The translations under genes were made by a program, and so were the position numbers. This document shows positions 34,752 through 48,200 of a stretch of DNA of 64,000 bases, one piece after another. Within the stretch, counting starts at the first letter, position 1; each line of letters starts with the position of its first letter. A model generated the notes under the pieces. That model did not search any database and had not been told where the DNA came from. It saw nothing but the letters and a program-made list of their open reading frames with translations. The stretch comes from Linderina pennispora (lineage: Eukaryota; Kickxellomycota; Kickxellomycetes; Kickxellales; Kickxellaceae), in NCBI RefSeq assembly GCF_002104995.1, contig NW_024468258.1, positions 737,101 to 801,100 on the forward strand. The letters are read 5' to 3'.

Positions 34752-37700
34752 TTACTGCTGGTCGACGATTCCCTGCAGCTGGTAGCGCAGGAAGCGAGGG
34801 CAGGGCAGAGATGTGCGGGGCAATGCGGCGCCAGGCAGCACGGCCAGGGTCGAACTGGTCCTTGACAAAGCAGAAGAAGTCCATGACCTGCTCGATGGCC
34901 TCCTGTGGAAGTGTTGATGATCCAGGGCCGTGAGCCTCGGACACACCTGGGCCATGATGGCCACAAGGTCGCCCAGGATCTGCACATATAGCGCATCGTG
35001 GTCGACGAGGCGGTACAGGATGGGGCCGATGGTTGCGCACAGATACAGCAGCTGGGTGTCGGTGCACAGCTGGCCACCGGCCGCCAGCCCAGTGGATAGT
35101 GCTAGCAAGCGTGCCAAAGGTGCCGATACCACCGTAGTGCAGGATGCTGTGCAGCAGCGTCAGGTACGTGTTGGGGGCATTGGCCATGTTGCGGTTGCGG
35201 TTCAGCTCAAACGAGTTGAACACGGGCGTGGCGGCAAAGGCAGTGTTGCTCTGGGCCGACGCACGGAAGCTGTCGCGCGAGAAATCCACAAACGAAAAAT
35301 ACTGCTTTGGACCCGACACGGTCTTGAGCAGCGGCTCGGTCAGCACAATGTCGGCCAGCTTCTGCACGTACGGGAACGCCATCAGCTCGTCCGGCATGAC
35401 GTTGACCAGCACACCCGGTGCTATGGATGTAGCTGGCGCCAGGTGCTGTGGGTGGGACTGGTGCCGGCACCGCTACTTGTGCTCTTGTGCTCCTTCTCCC
35501 TTTCACCATCCCTATCCATGGACCATGTCAAACCACACCTGCGCCAAGCGGCCACGCGCCGGCCCGCTTCATCCGCGCCCGCTCCTCCCGCTGGAACTCC
35601 GGACTCGGTCGATCGGTGACGGTGCAGTGCTGGCAGGCCCGTCAGCGCAGTGCAGGACACCACCACGTCAGCAGCTCGACTACGCATTCGGTCAGCACCA
35701 AGCAGGATCGGGTTCGGGATCTCGCGGTAGTGGATCTCGGGCAGGTCGTTCTTGGGCTGGCTTCTCCAGGTGGCGCGTGATGGCCTTGGCAATGCGCTCC
35801 ATCATGCGGCCCACGTACGGGCGGCCCTACTGACGGCACTGATCCGCCGCGCACAAACTGCTCGAATTCGGACGAGAAGTTCTGCTGGGTCAGATCCAGC
35901 AGCGACAGATTCAGGCTGCGCAGCACTGCGGCGTCGTGCAGCGTGGGGGCAGCAAAGTATATAAACAGCGTGTCCATCAGCGTGGTCAGCGGCACCTGGT
36001 GTAGGCGGTACAGAATGCCCATGCGGTCCAGCACATCGCGCAGCAGCAGCTTGTCCTCGGCCTCGATCAGGCGACCCAGCGCAAATTCCAGCACCGGCAG
36101 CAGGCGCACCATGATGTTTTCGTAGTAGATCGGCAGGCTCAGCGCTGGCGGCGGCTCCAGCGGCACCTTGCTCTTGACCAGATGTGCCTCGTACTCAAAG
36201 TACTCGGGGAACTTGGCCATGAATGCCCCGTGCTTGGTCGCGTGGTCGTGGTCGGCCCAGTACCGGCCGCGGAAGTCCAGGCGATGCCACTCGTTCAGGC
36301 GCTCCGAGAACATCGGCGACTCCAGCAGCACGAAACCGCGTCAGCGCCATGCGCAGCGGGTCGCGCCGCAGATCATGCTCGCCACGCGTCAGCGCAAACA
36401 ACACGTGCTCGTGGTGGATCAGATGGAATGTGAACGTGAAGTCGTCCAGCAGCCGCTTGGTGGCCGCGCTCGGCGCTGTCAGCCCGCGTTCCAGCTCGCT
36501 GGCCACAATGAAGTCGACCAGCGCTGACGTGTACGCTGACATCTGCGACAGCGGGAACATCAGCAGCACGCGTCGCACAATTGCCATCATCTGCGACGGC
36601 AGCGCCGGTGTCCGTCCAGCCTGTGCCATGGCCAGGCGCTCCAAGTACCACCCACAGAACGCACAGGAACACTGGCTGGCGCTGGCGCTGCGCATAGAAC
36701 TGTCGCAGCTCGTTCTCGGCCTGCGGATTCGGTGCCGCGCTCAGCAGCACCTTATGAACGGGGTGCGACTCAATAAGCTTGCGGATCGATGGCGGCGGCG
36801 GGAACAGTGTGGCCCCCTTGGGTGCGCGCGCGTGATTCGCGTAGTAGGCACGTACGGGTCGCGGCAGGATAGCGCAGCACTGACGGCGCCCAGAACTGCG
36901 GTGCCGGCGACAGGCTGTCGAGGCAGTCGGTCAGCGACAGGCCAGGGCACGTCGCCCAGTCCACGCATGACGACGATGCGGGAGATCACCATGACAGCGT
37001 TGCGCGCCAGCATCGCACACTCGAACCACGCATCCTTGGGCTTCGAATATGCGATTCTGCGAGCCGCGCCAATCGCGCTTGGGTGCGGCGTTAGCGGGAC
37101 GCCGTGGTACGCCGGGTTCATCAGTGCTTGCAGGAATTCCACATCGTGCTGCAGGTTGACCAGACACAGCGCAAAGCACTCCAGCGAGCTATACAGCTGC
37201 CGGTGCGTGACATGCACCAGCGAGTGCCGCAGGTGGTGCACCAGATGCGACGCGTGCGCATAGTACTTGAAGAACCGCAGCAGTCCGGCAGTTCATCAGC
37301 TGGTAGACCGTGTATAGCCACCGCAGGGTGGCCGGCGAGAACCGCGTCGTGCCTAGCGCCATGACCTTGTCGCACCGCCGCAGCTTCTCCTAGCACCTCC
37401 TTCATCATCAGCTCGTTTCGAATATGGTGCGTTGTACAGCAGCCGGATACACTGTGTCAACGATGTGCGGCGACACACAAACGATGTCATCGCGTGCCTG
37501 CGGTAGCTGTGTGCCAAACTGGAATTGCGGGCCTTGCTCGTGCGCCAGCATCATCTTGTACACCAGCTGCAGCATGCGGTGCTTGCCTCCCACGTTGATG
37601 TAGTCCAGTACCTGGTACCCGATGTTGCCGCCTTTCAAATACGTTGTCATGGGCCCCTGGAGCTGTCCAATGTCCTCGCGCGACGGCACTAGGTATGTGT

Positions 37701-39705
37701 ACAGTGTGTTCGGCACCACGTACTGCCGGAACTGGCTGACTGTGGCCACCTTCATCACATTGCTGATTGACCGTCCATCTAGCAGCTCATAGTTGTCTTC
37801 CTTGTAGTCGTGCGCGAACTCCTTCTGCAGCCGGAACAGAACCGGCGCAAATGGCATTGCCACTGCCAGCCGCGGATGCCGGAACTTTACACCGGCATTG
37901 TCGCGGATGTTGGCATTCTGGTGGTACATTGCTGCCTGCAGCGACAGATCTCGCAGATACAGCGCATCCTTGGACACAATCTGCCGCTCGTTGTACATCT
38001 GCAGCAGCTGGTCGAGCATGTCCTCGTCGCCCGCCAGGTCCTCTTTGATCACGCCGTTCGACACCTTTTCGATGTGGAACAGTTGCAGCAGCAGCCAGAT
38101 GTACGAGTTGTCGCGCCGCGTCTCGCTGCCCGGGTGGATGTCGCTGTCCTTGGGGAACACCATGCTGTAGAACCGCTCGTGCACCGCCTTGTACGGAATT
38201 GTCTCGAACAGCACAAAGTAGTACAGCTGGTCTGCTACCTCGTTCATTAACTGCCAGTACTGCACGTTGCGTGGCACAATCATACTCTCGTCAGAGTTTT
38301 CATTGAGCTTGCGCTCGTTCAGCAGGGTCTCAAAGTCGCACTGGCTCTGGATGTACCGAACAATGTGCTCGATGCGCTGTGCCAGCGCGTCCAGCAGTAG
38401 CTGCGCTGTTTCTGACTGCTCTGCCTCGGCGTTGTCACTGAATGACCCGTCCGCCTGCTGTGTCACTCGGTTCGGCACATAGCTGTCGCTGTCCACTGCT
38501 GCCAGCGCCCGCTTCTTCATGATCCGGTGGTTGCGGATAGCCGCAAACACCTCGTCTGTGGGCGCGCGCTGGTACAGCATGTCGGCCACGTACTTGTTGG
38601 CTGATGGGCCGCGCTCAGTCTCCTCGAATGTCAGCGAGTCGCGCACCAGTGCGTACCCGGGTTGGTCATACACATGTTTGACCGTGTGAGCGCGACTCGC
38701 GTGGGAGATAAGCGGCCACGAGCCGTCGGGCGGCAGCAGGATACGGCCGAGCCGCCGTTTCCGGCTGAAGCACAGGTCCACGATGGTCTGCATTTCGCCT
38801 GCCAGGATCCCCGACTCAGCCACGGCTGCTCCCGGGTCCAGCTCGCGTGCAATCAGGTAGTAGGACACCAGCGGCCGCCCCAGGCACTGCTCCGACCGCC
38901 CGACAAAACAGTCGAACAGCTCCATTGTCGCCTCGAACCGGATCTGCCACCGCGTGCGCCGTGCCGACCCTAGCACGCTACGTGTCGCCGGCTCCGTTGC
39001 TGAGCTGTCCAGCAGCAGCCGCCACACAAGCCGGATCATCTCGCGACACACCTTCTCGGGCAGCAGGCTCTGCCCGCTGATCTCCGACAGCGACGCCGCG
39101 TGTGTGCCTGCCGACAGACTGGGTGGGTCACCTGGCGTAGTCCCGCCGTACATAATCTTGATTGCCAGCTTCGTCACCATCGATACCAGCCGGACCGCTG
39201 CCACCCACGTGCGCGGCCGGTGCAGCTCAAACAGCGAGGTCAAAATCAGATACTCCTCGCCAAACGTGCCGCTGCTCTCGGAAAACTCCCCAGGCCGCTC
39301 TCCATTCTTGACGTTACTGTATCGGTTCGCGCAGTGGTACTCGAGCCGCTGCTGGAATATCTCGAATAGCGCACGGAACCCAATGTCCAGCACCGCGCTG
39401 GCGTCGTGGATGTTGCGCACGCCGTCCACCACTGTCCGCAGGACGTCCACCGGCGGGGTCTCTGTCATGGCTGCCTTGGCCAGCCGTGTGATAGCGGTGC
39501 AGGTAGACTCGCTGTCGTCGAATTCAAACGTCCCGCCGATTGCCACCCGGTGTCCGGTCTCGCCCAATTGCGGTCTGCTAAGACGCGTGCGCTTCACTGG
39601 CCGCTCGTCAAACAGCCCCAGGAACGAGCCGCACGGCACCAGGTGTGCCAGGTTCTCGTAACTGGACTCAATGACCCCTAGCAGGTAGCTGTTTAATTGG
39701 TCCAT
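34752..39705 (-). CDS. MED23: Mediator complex subunit 23, 3' half broken by insertions
   Basis: The ATG at 39705 opens a clean 765-codon stretch to 37408. Similarity to animal MED23 is seen in QLYYFVLFETIPYKAVHER, SYIWLLLQLFHIEKVSNG and VQLVYKMMLAHE-like helices. Downstream, shifted frames contain YWADHDHATKHGAFMAKFPE, LPIYYENIMVRLLPVLEF, GILYRLHQVPLTTLMDTLF and, near the end, SILHYGGIGTFGTLAS and LLYLCATIGPILYRLVDHD, all in MED23 order. The last frame ends QLQGIVDQQ at 34752. Frame changes occur near 37405, 37390, 37290, 36937, 36855, 36655, 36335, 35830, 35775, 35715 and in 35420-35650, where a small intron is also possible. Role: tail-proximal Mediator subunit linking activators to RNA polymerase II. 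Confidence 0.8.
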
Positions 39706-39889
39706 GCAGGGAAATAAAAAAGTGGTATAATTATAAATTGAAGAACTACAGGTTGAGAAAAGGAAAAAATCAGAGAATGCGAAGCCAGCTCCCACCTCGT
39801 ATTCGGAAAAACGCGGGAATCGATGTCATCGTCTTGTGGATCGGCTCCTCGAAGTACAAAAATAAATTCCTGGCACCCATCCCCCAGGC

Positions 39890-41083
39890 TCATACTGCCA
39901 GAATTGGCGCATGGACATCGTAGAAATCCTCCTCGCATCTGCGCCGGGCCGCCAGAAAGGCATTGGCAATTCGCTCGATATCGGGACGCAACCGGCGGTT
40001 CCACGTCTCAAACATTGGGATGTTGTGTCTTACAATAGCCGTGATGCGCGCCCGATTTCGCAGGTTCATCCGGAACCGGGTTGCCCGGCGGTAGTACGCA
40101 TGCCAGTCCATGCCCGGCACTGCGTCGCCTGCCTGCCACGTGCTTGAACGACGCAACAAACATCCGGCGCCAGAACCCGGGTTCAGCGCCGATGAATTTG
40201 CACGCAAAGAAGAGCGAGATGAGCGACGCCTCGTCCAGAAAGCGCATCATGTTGTTGAGGATCTCGCTGGGTAGCGCCAGCAAAGCAGAGTGCTGCAGCT
40301 GCATGCTGGCCAGGTAGGAGCGGTCGGACGGAGTGAGCGACTCAGGCAGATGGCAGGGTCGCGGGGTTGGCGAGCAGCCACAGATTGCTGGCATCGTAGA
40401 AGCCGAACTCGCTGAACTTTTGCGCCACTGTATCGGTCTCGTGCTGGGCAAACCCGGGCACCGCAAAGTCCAGATTCATGACTGTCGGCTGCAGGCACGC
40501 GTTAGTTGTGATTCCGCGGTACGTCCACGGCACGCGCCGCCGGTTCAGCTCGCCCGTCAGGATGTCCAGGCAGGCCTCATGCACAATGATGCCCTGGATG
40601 TCGCCCGAAAACAGGCTGCCCTCGGCCTCGTTGGGGTTTCTACATGTAATGGCCATGTTAGTGCGCTATGCTACATCCACACCGTAGGGCCTTTCCAAAA
40701 TACTTACGCTTCTTGGACAATGCGGATGGGCGTATTTTTGAACAGCGAGTCGAATGTGCGCACCACGTCGAATCGCCGGTCCACCAGGCAGCAACCATCC
40801 CGGGGGCTGACGCCGCTGTACATGTTGAGCACCCGGAAGCCCTCGGCAAACATCCGGCTATCGCCACAGGAGAACGCCTCGACATCTACAATGCCGGTGT
40901 GGGCCATTAGCTGCCAAAGAAACTCTAAAGCCTCCTGTTTTGGAGGGCTTGCTTGTTTTTCCACTTGCCTTTCTCATACTGGCGTGCATCGCCGGACACC
41001 TCGAACCTCCAGTCGCCGGTCTTTAGGCTGGTGTAGAACGAGTCGAGGGTGTCGACAAAGACCCCACATATCCAGCAGTTCAT
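39890..41083 (-). CDS. F-box protein
   Basis: Exon 1 is 41083-40708 and exon 2 is 40639-39890, with a 68-nt GT-AG intron (40707-40640). The N-terminus has MNCWICG. The F-box lies in exon 2: LLALPSEILNNMMRFLDEAS then LISLFFACKFIG and FWRRMFV. A basic region (RFRMNLRNRARITAIVRHN) follows and the protein ends ILAV. The frame needs one missing A in an A run near 40958 and loses one extra base near 40355 and one near 40130, giving 375 codons. F-box proteins recruit targets to SCF ubiquitin ligases; the target-binding part is not a recognised repeat. Confidence 0.75.
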
Positions 41084-42210
41084 TTTTTTTATTGGCAAAG
41101 CGAAGAGATGAACACGAAAAAAAAAATTTGTAAGAAAGGAAAGGGATGTGAAGGAGAATGAAAACAAAAATAACAGCAGTGAATGATTTTCTTTTTGAGT
41201 TGTCGCACCATGCTCGACATGTGGGTTCCGTTATATACTGCCGGCTGAACTTTTTCCTTTTGGAAAAAACGAAATCGGTGCCAGTGCTTCTCCGGGGACT
41301 GGCAATTACGGCAAGCCTCTCCGCTCCGCTCCCATCTACTGCACCACACATGGCGGAGGTCCTTTTTCCATCCATCACCTGCTAACCCAGCACACTATGC
41401 TGGATGCCGTGTCGTGTTTTTGCTGGCGCATTTACCAATGCGGACCTGGCTATTCTTGTGGTCGCTAGAATAAGAAAAAGAAAACAGCGTGACCAGATCG
41501 TTCCCTTGTGCTCTCTGTGGGGGAAGGACGAAGATACGCACAAGGCAGCGGCGATCTATCTCCTAGCAGGGCCACCAGGCCAAGGAACACATGACCTACA
41601 GCGCATATCAGTGCATAATTGCCATGTATCGCATACATCTTGCATGGCAAAGGATTCTGCTTTGTAGGTGTAGATCAGCCGGCTCAGTGACACGGGCCAG
41701 CAGCAAGGAAAAAATTTCTCTATGTTGTGTTGGTATAGGGCCTTCGCAGAGTGCTGGCAATATTGGTTCCTTTTCCAAAAATGGCCGGAGGAGGGATTTC
41801 CCTACACGCACGCATATGCCAAGTGATGGCAGGCGGAATATCCGTTTACCAAAACAATTCAGCCTTGCTCTCCCTTTTTGTCGTGCCATTCTCAATATCA
41901 CCTGGTCCGTATGCCGCTACCATGTCCGCATTTGCATTCCCTCCGATGTTCAGCCGAATTCCAACAGTGCGGTCCGTGATAGGGAGGGAAACCTCCGTTT
42001 TCTGTATTTCTGGCAGCCTAAATGCTTTCCGCAAGATGCCGACCAACTCTATTCTTGTTCGTCAGGGGTAAGCTGGATCGAGCTTATGTGCATGTCCGAC
42101 GCTCGGGATTTGCTCGCACGATAGCAGAATATATGATTTGAACTTGAAATATATTGCAATATCATCAGGGGGTAGGGGACACGATGAAGCTGGCTGAGAT
42201 GGAAAGAGAC
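41084..42210. other. Intergenic, FAS 3' flank and F-box promoter
   Basis: No gene. I searched this stretch specifically for a separate phosphopantetheinyl transferase and saw none in any frame. The part next to the FAS stop (42120-42180) is AT rich, as expected for a 3' UTR. Confidence 0.55.
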
Positions 42211-45200
42211 TTAGTAGCGGTAGCTGCCGGTGGCCGCATCGTAGTGCACGCGGGCGCCAGAATCCGTGTAGACCTGCTTCTCAATCTCCTCGCTGAACGG
42301 CGCGGCATCCTTGACACGGACAAACGGCTTAGTGCCGACAAGCGAGTCATGCCAGTAGCGGTAGGTCTTCTTCTCGCGCTCCTCAACCTTGCTCCGGTAC
42401 ACATCCAGCTCATCCTTGCCGAGCACTGCATAGAGGTAGTCCGGATGGACAACCAGCAGCTCGCCACTGGCCTGGGCAAAGCCAAACGACGTGATAGTTC
42501 CAGCCTTGACTCCAGGCGTCTGGATCGACCGTGACGGGTAGTACAGGTAGTCGAACTTTTCAAACTCGGTGTCGATGTTGTCGGCGTTGCGGTTGCCCGG
42601 CACAATGCCCGTGCGCAGCGTCTGCAGCACGCCGTTGAGCATGGCGCCGCCAGCGCCGCCCTTGTGGTGGCCGGTCAGCCATTTCTGGCAGACTGCGGGG
42701 ACTGCGTGGCCAGGGGTGCGGCCGAGGTAGCGCAGCTGCTGGTCAATGACCTCAGACTCGTTCTTGTCGTTGGCCTTGGTCGATGTGCCGTGGAATGACG
42801 ACACGCCAATGTCATCGACAGTCAGGTTCCACATGGCCAGAGCACCGCGCATGCGCGAAATCGACTGGTCTTGGCGCCAGAACTCATTGCCCCAGGTAGA
42901 CCGCGCGTCGTTCTGCAGGCGGCTCACTTCGGCACGAATAAACGCCGCACGCTCCTTGGCGAACAGAGCAGAGTCGAACTGGGCATCCTGGGCTTGGCGC
43001 AGCGCCAGCTCCTGGTCGACTTGCTTTGCCTGGCGGGCCGCCCACTGGGCGATTTCGGCCAGGCGCTCAGTGAGCTGCGCGCGGCGGTAGTCAATGTCCA
43101 GCAGGGGCGAGGGGAAGGCGGTGGGGCGCTCGCTGACGGTGGTCAGGATGCCCTGGCCGGGGGCCGGGATGGAGCGACCCTGCTTGTCGGTGGCAGTGTC
43201 GGACATGGCAATGATGCCGTGGATGGGTGCGCCGACCTCAATGGCGGCCGAGGCTGACATCAGCATGACCACAGCAGCGCCCTGGGCCTCGACGAAAGCC
43301 GTGGCGGGTGGTGGTGCACGGGCGCGACATCTCCTTTGGGCGTGCGGCCCTGGGCGAAATCATCCACCGCGCTGTTGGTTGCGCCCAGCTGGGCGAACTC
43401 GTAGCTGCCCTCAGGGGAGAAGTCGTCGTAGCCACCAGCAAACATGACCTTGGCCTTGCCAGCCTGGATAGTCTCGACAGCCACATCAATGGCGACCACC
43501 TGAGGTAGCGCAGGCAGCGACCACGGGCTGGATGGGGCCAGCTGACGACAGCAGCAGCATGTTGGTCCAGCCGGCGACCGCATTGATCATGGTCTCCTGC
43601 AGCACATCGTTGTTCATGTCCTTGCCGGTGAAGCGGTCAATGAAGACGCTGGAGACGGCGCGGGCGCCACCGAGACTGGAGCCGATGGTGTTTCCGATAT
43701 CCGAGAGATGGAAGTACTTGTAGAGCTCGTACGGGTCGGTGATGCCGGAGCGCAGCAGAGCCTCGATGGTGGCGACCACCGAGTGCAGGGTGGTCGGGTC
43801 GAGCTGGTCGATTAGGTCCTGCGGGAAGCCATAGCGCTTGGGGTCCCAGCCCGTGGGCAGCTGGGCGGTGACCAGGCGGTCGAAGCGCAGCGCCTTGGGC
43901 ACCAGGATGATGGCGCCCTTGGAGAACTTGACCGACCAGGTGGAATCGGGGTTCTCCCAGATCTCGACCTTGTCCTCGTTGCCGTTCTTGAAGTTGAAGG
44001 CCTCCTCGGCGCTGGCCTCAAAGGGCGGCATGTCGTGCTCAATCTGCACCTCGTGCAGCATGGGCTTCTTGTTCGGATCGTAGCCCAAGTGCAGCTCGGG
44101 CTCGATCAGGCGAATACCGGTGTGCTCGAGAATGTACTCCTCGTAGCGCGCCTTGATGTCGCGGTCGCGCACGGGCTCCTCGGTTGTGCTGTCCACCCAG
44201 CCGACGTAGTGCGCTCCGGTGGTCTGCAGGACGCCGTCAAAGTGCTTGATCAGCCCCATGATCCACGCCAATTCAATGCAGCCCTCCAGCGAGAACTCGC
44301 CATGCGCCTCTATCTCCCAGCGCGTCTCCGCATTGCCGTAGGCACCAACCTCGCCGTAGCCCGTGGCAACCACGACTGTATCGAGGTTGACCAGGCCCTC
44401 GAGCTTGCGCAGGTGCTCCAGCTGCTCATACGCCTTGACCTTCGGGTTCTCGAACCGGTGCTTGGCCAGCGGCTGCGCGCGCTGCTTCTTGACGACCTTC
44501 TCAACACTGCGCTGGTGCACTACATTGTGGTCGTGCAGGGACGCACTAGCAATGGCCTTGCGCGCAGCGCTCTCGTCGATCAGCGCACTGCGGATGTTCA
44601 CCAGAGTGCTGCCCGAGTCGACAAACAGCTGGAAGCCGCCGTTGAAGTCAGCCCAGACCGGCGTGGTGTCGGCCAGCGCCGCCATCGGAGCTGCCATCAG
44701 ACCGAGAATGTTGAAGGCCATCTCCTTGGTGCTGAACGAGCGCATGCCGGACTTCTCCGCTGCATAAGCGTTCATGTCATTGGCATCCATCATGTTGGTG
44801 CCGCGGGTCCACCCGATCACAGCGCCGGCCACCGAGATGTAGTCGGCCCACGACTCGATATTCCAGCGGTTGAACAGGGTCTCGAGCCCGGCCTTGCATT
44901 CGCCGTACAAGCCGTCGCCGCCAAACACACCGTGGTTCGGCGACATCGGCACAATTGCCAGCACCGGCGAGGAGGTGTGGCCGTGGGCGACCTTGGCCAG
45001 CTTGATCTCGCCCAGAAGCCGCAGCGTGTTAGTCAGCATGATGCGCAGGGCGAGCTCAGACTTGGAGTCAATGCCGGTGATGTCCTTGCCGATTTCCGAC
45101 GTGGCAGCGAACGGCACAGCGTAGTCAAGGTCCCAGCCGAGTCCCTGCGGGCTGTAAACGTACTGGACCAGCGCCTGCACGTCCCGCAGCGATCCCTGGT

Positions 45201-48200
45201 TGTACGGCACCACGACCAGCTCCGAGCCGCGCGCACCAAACTGCCTATACAGGTCCTCGAAGAACTGCAGTGAGCGGCGGTTGTAGCTTGACGTGGTGGC
45301 GATGACCTTGGCACCACCCGCCAACAGGCCCTGCAGGATGCCGGAGCCGATTGACCCCGGCCGCAGCCGGTAACCAGCGCGGTCTTGCCGGCAAACGAGA
45401 GCCCAGAGCGGCCGATGTCGGCCAGCACGTCAAAGTACACAGAGGTGTTTGTGTGGTCGAGGTTCCAGAGCTTGAGCCGGTCCTGCTTATTCAGGAACAC
45501 AAAAGGCTCCTCGTTGCCGACAGCCTGGCGCATATGCTCGACGTACTCGTTGATGGTCGGCTCGCCCTCGCGCGGCACCTCGCGGTAAGTGACCTTGCCG
45601 GTGGCCGAAACATCGACCTGCGGGCGCGTCGACTTTGTCAGCTCCTTGTAGACCGGCTGGGACATCCAGTGCGGCAGCAATGGCCTTGTGCAATGACCAG
45701 GCGAACTCGGCCGCCTGCTTGGCGTTTCCGCGCTCCAGCACGCCAGCGGTCGCACTGACCAGCTGCAGCAGGGTAGGGCGTGGCGCGGTTGGTCAGCGCC
45801 AGAAGCCGCTCCTCATCCACGCTTGCGTCGCCAGTCGCCACCACATGGTAGATCCAGGCCAGGGCGTCCTGGCGCGCCCAGTTCCAGAACGAGTCGAAAT
45901 GGCGCGCCTTGCGCTGGTCGAACTTGCCCTGCACGCCCTCCAGCAGATCGTCGCCCAGCTCGTTGGAAAGCCTGTCCAGCTTCGCCTGCGTCTCCTTGGA
46001 CTCCAGCAAAGCAGCCTCGGCCGTGCGGTCGCCTGCGCGCAGGTCAATACCGGCGTGGCGCGCCATCACATGGATCTGCTGGATGATGTAGTCGCGGTGC
46101 GACTGGTCCGAGACCGGACTGGCAATGGCCACCTGGGGCCGACGCAATGGCAGCCGGAGCTGCGGTAGCACCCAGTGTAATGCCAGCCTTGGCGGCATAG
46201 GCCTGGGCGACCTGGTCCAGCCAGGCGGTTGCCTCGGGCTCGCTGGCCAGACGCGCTGTGGGCTCCAGGGTCAGGGCGTGCAGCAGCAGTGCGTTCTGGA
46301 CGCTGGGGACCAAGACCATAGGAGGACTCCAGCAGGGAGCGCACCTTGGACTGCGCGAAACCACCAGGCATCTTGCTGCTGAACAGCTTGGCAATCAGCG
46401 CGGTTGCGTGCTTGCCCAGCGTGCCCGAGAACGAAGAAATACCAGCGGCCAACGATGCAAGCGCCAGTTCCTCAGCCTTGTCAGGGACACCACTGCCGAA
46501 TTCCTTCTGCAGATCGCCAGGTGATCTCGTTCTGCAAAGTAGACTTGCCGCCAGGAGAAGTCCTTGATGCACTGGCTGCTGGCAATCTCGGAGACCGGCT
46601 TCTTGACCTTGGCGGAGATCAGGGCCTGGATCACATCCAGTGCCTGCAATGGGACGTCAGCAATAGGTCCGATAGCAGCAGGGGCGGCGACCTGGACTGC
46701 AGCGACAGCAACTGGGGCAGCAGCCGGAGCAGCAGCAGAAGCGGCTCCAAGAGTGATGCCAGCATGGCCTGCGTATGACTTGGCAACAGTGTCCAGCCAG
46801 GCAGTAGCCTCCGACTCGCTTCCCAAACGCGCGCTGGGCTCCAGGGTCAGGGCATGCAGCAGCAGTGCGTTCTGGACGCTGGGGACCAAGACCATAGGAG
46901 GACTCCAGCAGGGAGCGCACCTTAGGACTGCGCGAAACCACCAGGCATCTTGCTGCTGAACAGCTTGGCAATCAGCGCGGTTGCGTGCTTGCCCAGCGTG
47001 CCCGAGAACGAAGAAATACCAGGCGGCCAACGACGCAAGCGCCAGTTCCTCAGCCTTGTCAGGGACACCACTGCCGAACTCCTTCTGCAGATCGCCAGTG
47101 ATCTCGTTCTGCAAAGTAGACTTGCCGCCAGAGAAGTCCTTGATGCACTGGGTGGGCGAAATATCGGCGATAGGCTTCTTGACCTTGGCAGGCGATGATT
47201 GCCTGGATTACCTCCAGCGCCTGGATCGGGACCTCCGAGACTGGACCACTTGGCACAGGACTGGACAACTGGAGCAGCAACGGGGGCCGGAGCAGCAACA
47301 GGAGCGGGGGCGGCAACGGGGGCCGGAGCGGCAACAGGAGCAGCAACAGGTTCAGGAGCAGCAGCAGGCAGAGCAGCAGCAGGCTCCTCTTCCTCGGGAA
47401 CTGCCGGTGTAATGGATGCAGGGTCATGTGCATAGTACACATCACTGGACCTGCTGGGCGACATGCAGAATAGCGCCGTCAAAGTCAGTGTTGCTGACAC
47501 GCAGCGTGCGGCGTGCCATATCGCCCAGAGTGGCACTGGGGCCGACCTCCACAATGCGCTCAGCCTTGAGCTCGTTCAGCAGGACATTCTGGGTCTCAAT
47601 CCAGCGCACGGGCGACTGCAAACTGATAGGCAAGCAGCTCAACCACCAGCACATGCTGCCAGCCGTCCCAGCTCCTCCTCCCCGGCCTGGTCGTTCCAGC
47701 GCGCCAGCTCCAGTGCCAGAACCGGCGAATCAGTGACATCGCGAGCCAAAGTGAAATAGTTCTGCGAGACCTCAAACGGCCTGGCAGTGACATTGGGGAT
47801 GTACTGCTTGTACAGGCGCCCGTAGGTTACCTGCGGGATCTTGGCCGCCAGCAGCTGGCGGAAGCTGTCGACGGAGCCGGCCAGCTGGCTCGAGTGCGAG
47901 GGCACGTCGACGCCCTGGATCACAGTGGTGAACTGGCTGTTCTGCAGCTCGGCGTCATCAGCCGCCAAAAGCGCCGTTTGCGCAGCCTCAGCCAGCGTCT
48001 TCCCCGACGACACATGGTCCAGCGCCAGGCGCAGAGCATTGAGCTGCGCCAGATGGCCAGTGACAATGTACTGCAGCCCCTGCACGTTGTAGTTGATGAC
48101 CTCGAGCAGGTGGCCGCCGCGCTCGCGCAGCTCGGCCACGAGGTGCTCCAGCGCCAGCTCGTCGAAGCCGTTGCCGATGCGCGACGGGTTGACCGCCACC

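Noticed and set aside
44035..45273. 412-codon plus-strand open frame opposite the FAS ketoreductase/ketosynthase region
   Set aside because: Same reason: no family resemblance and exactly antisense to conserved FAS sequence.
46262..47165. ACP duplication as two separate genes
   Set aside because: Both copies lie within one continuous alpha chain, with linker and flanking domains on the same strand and no start or stop signals between.
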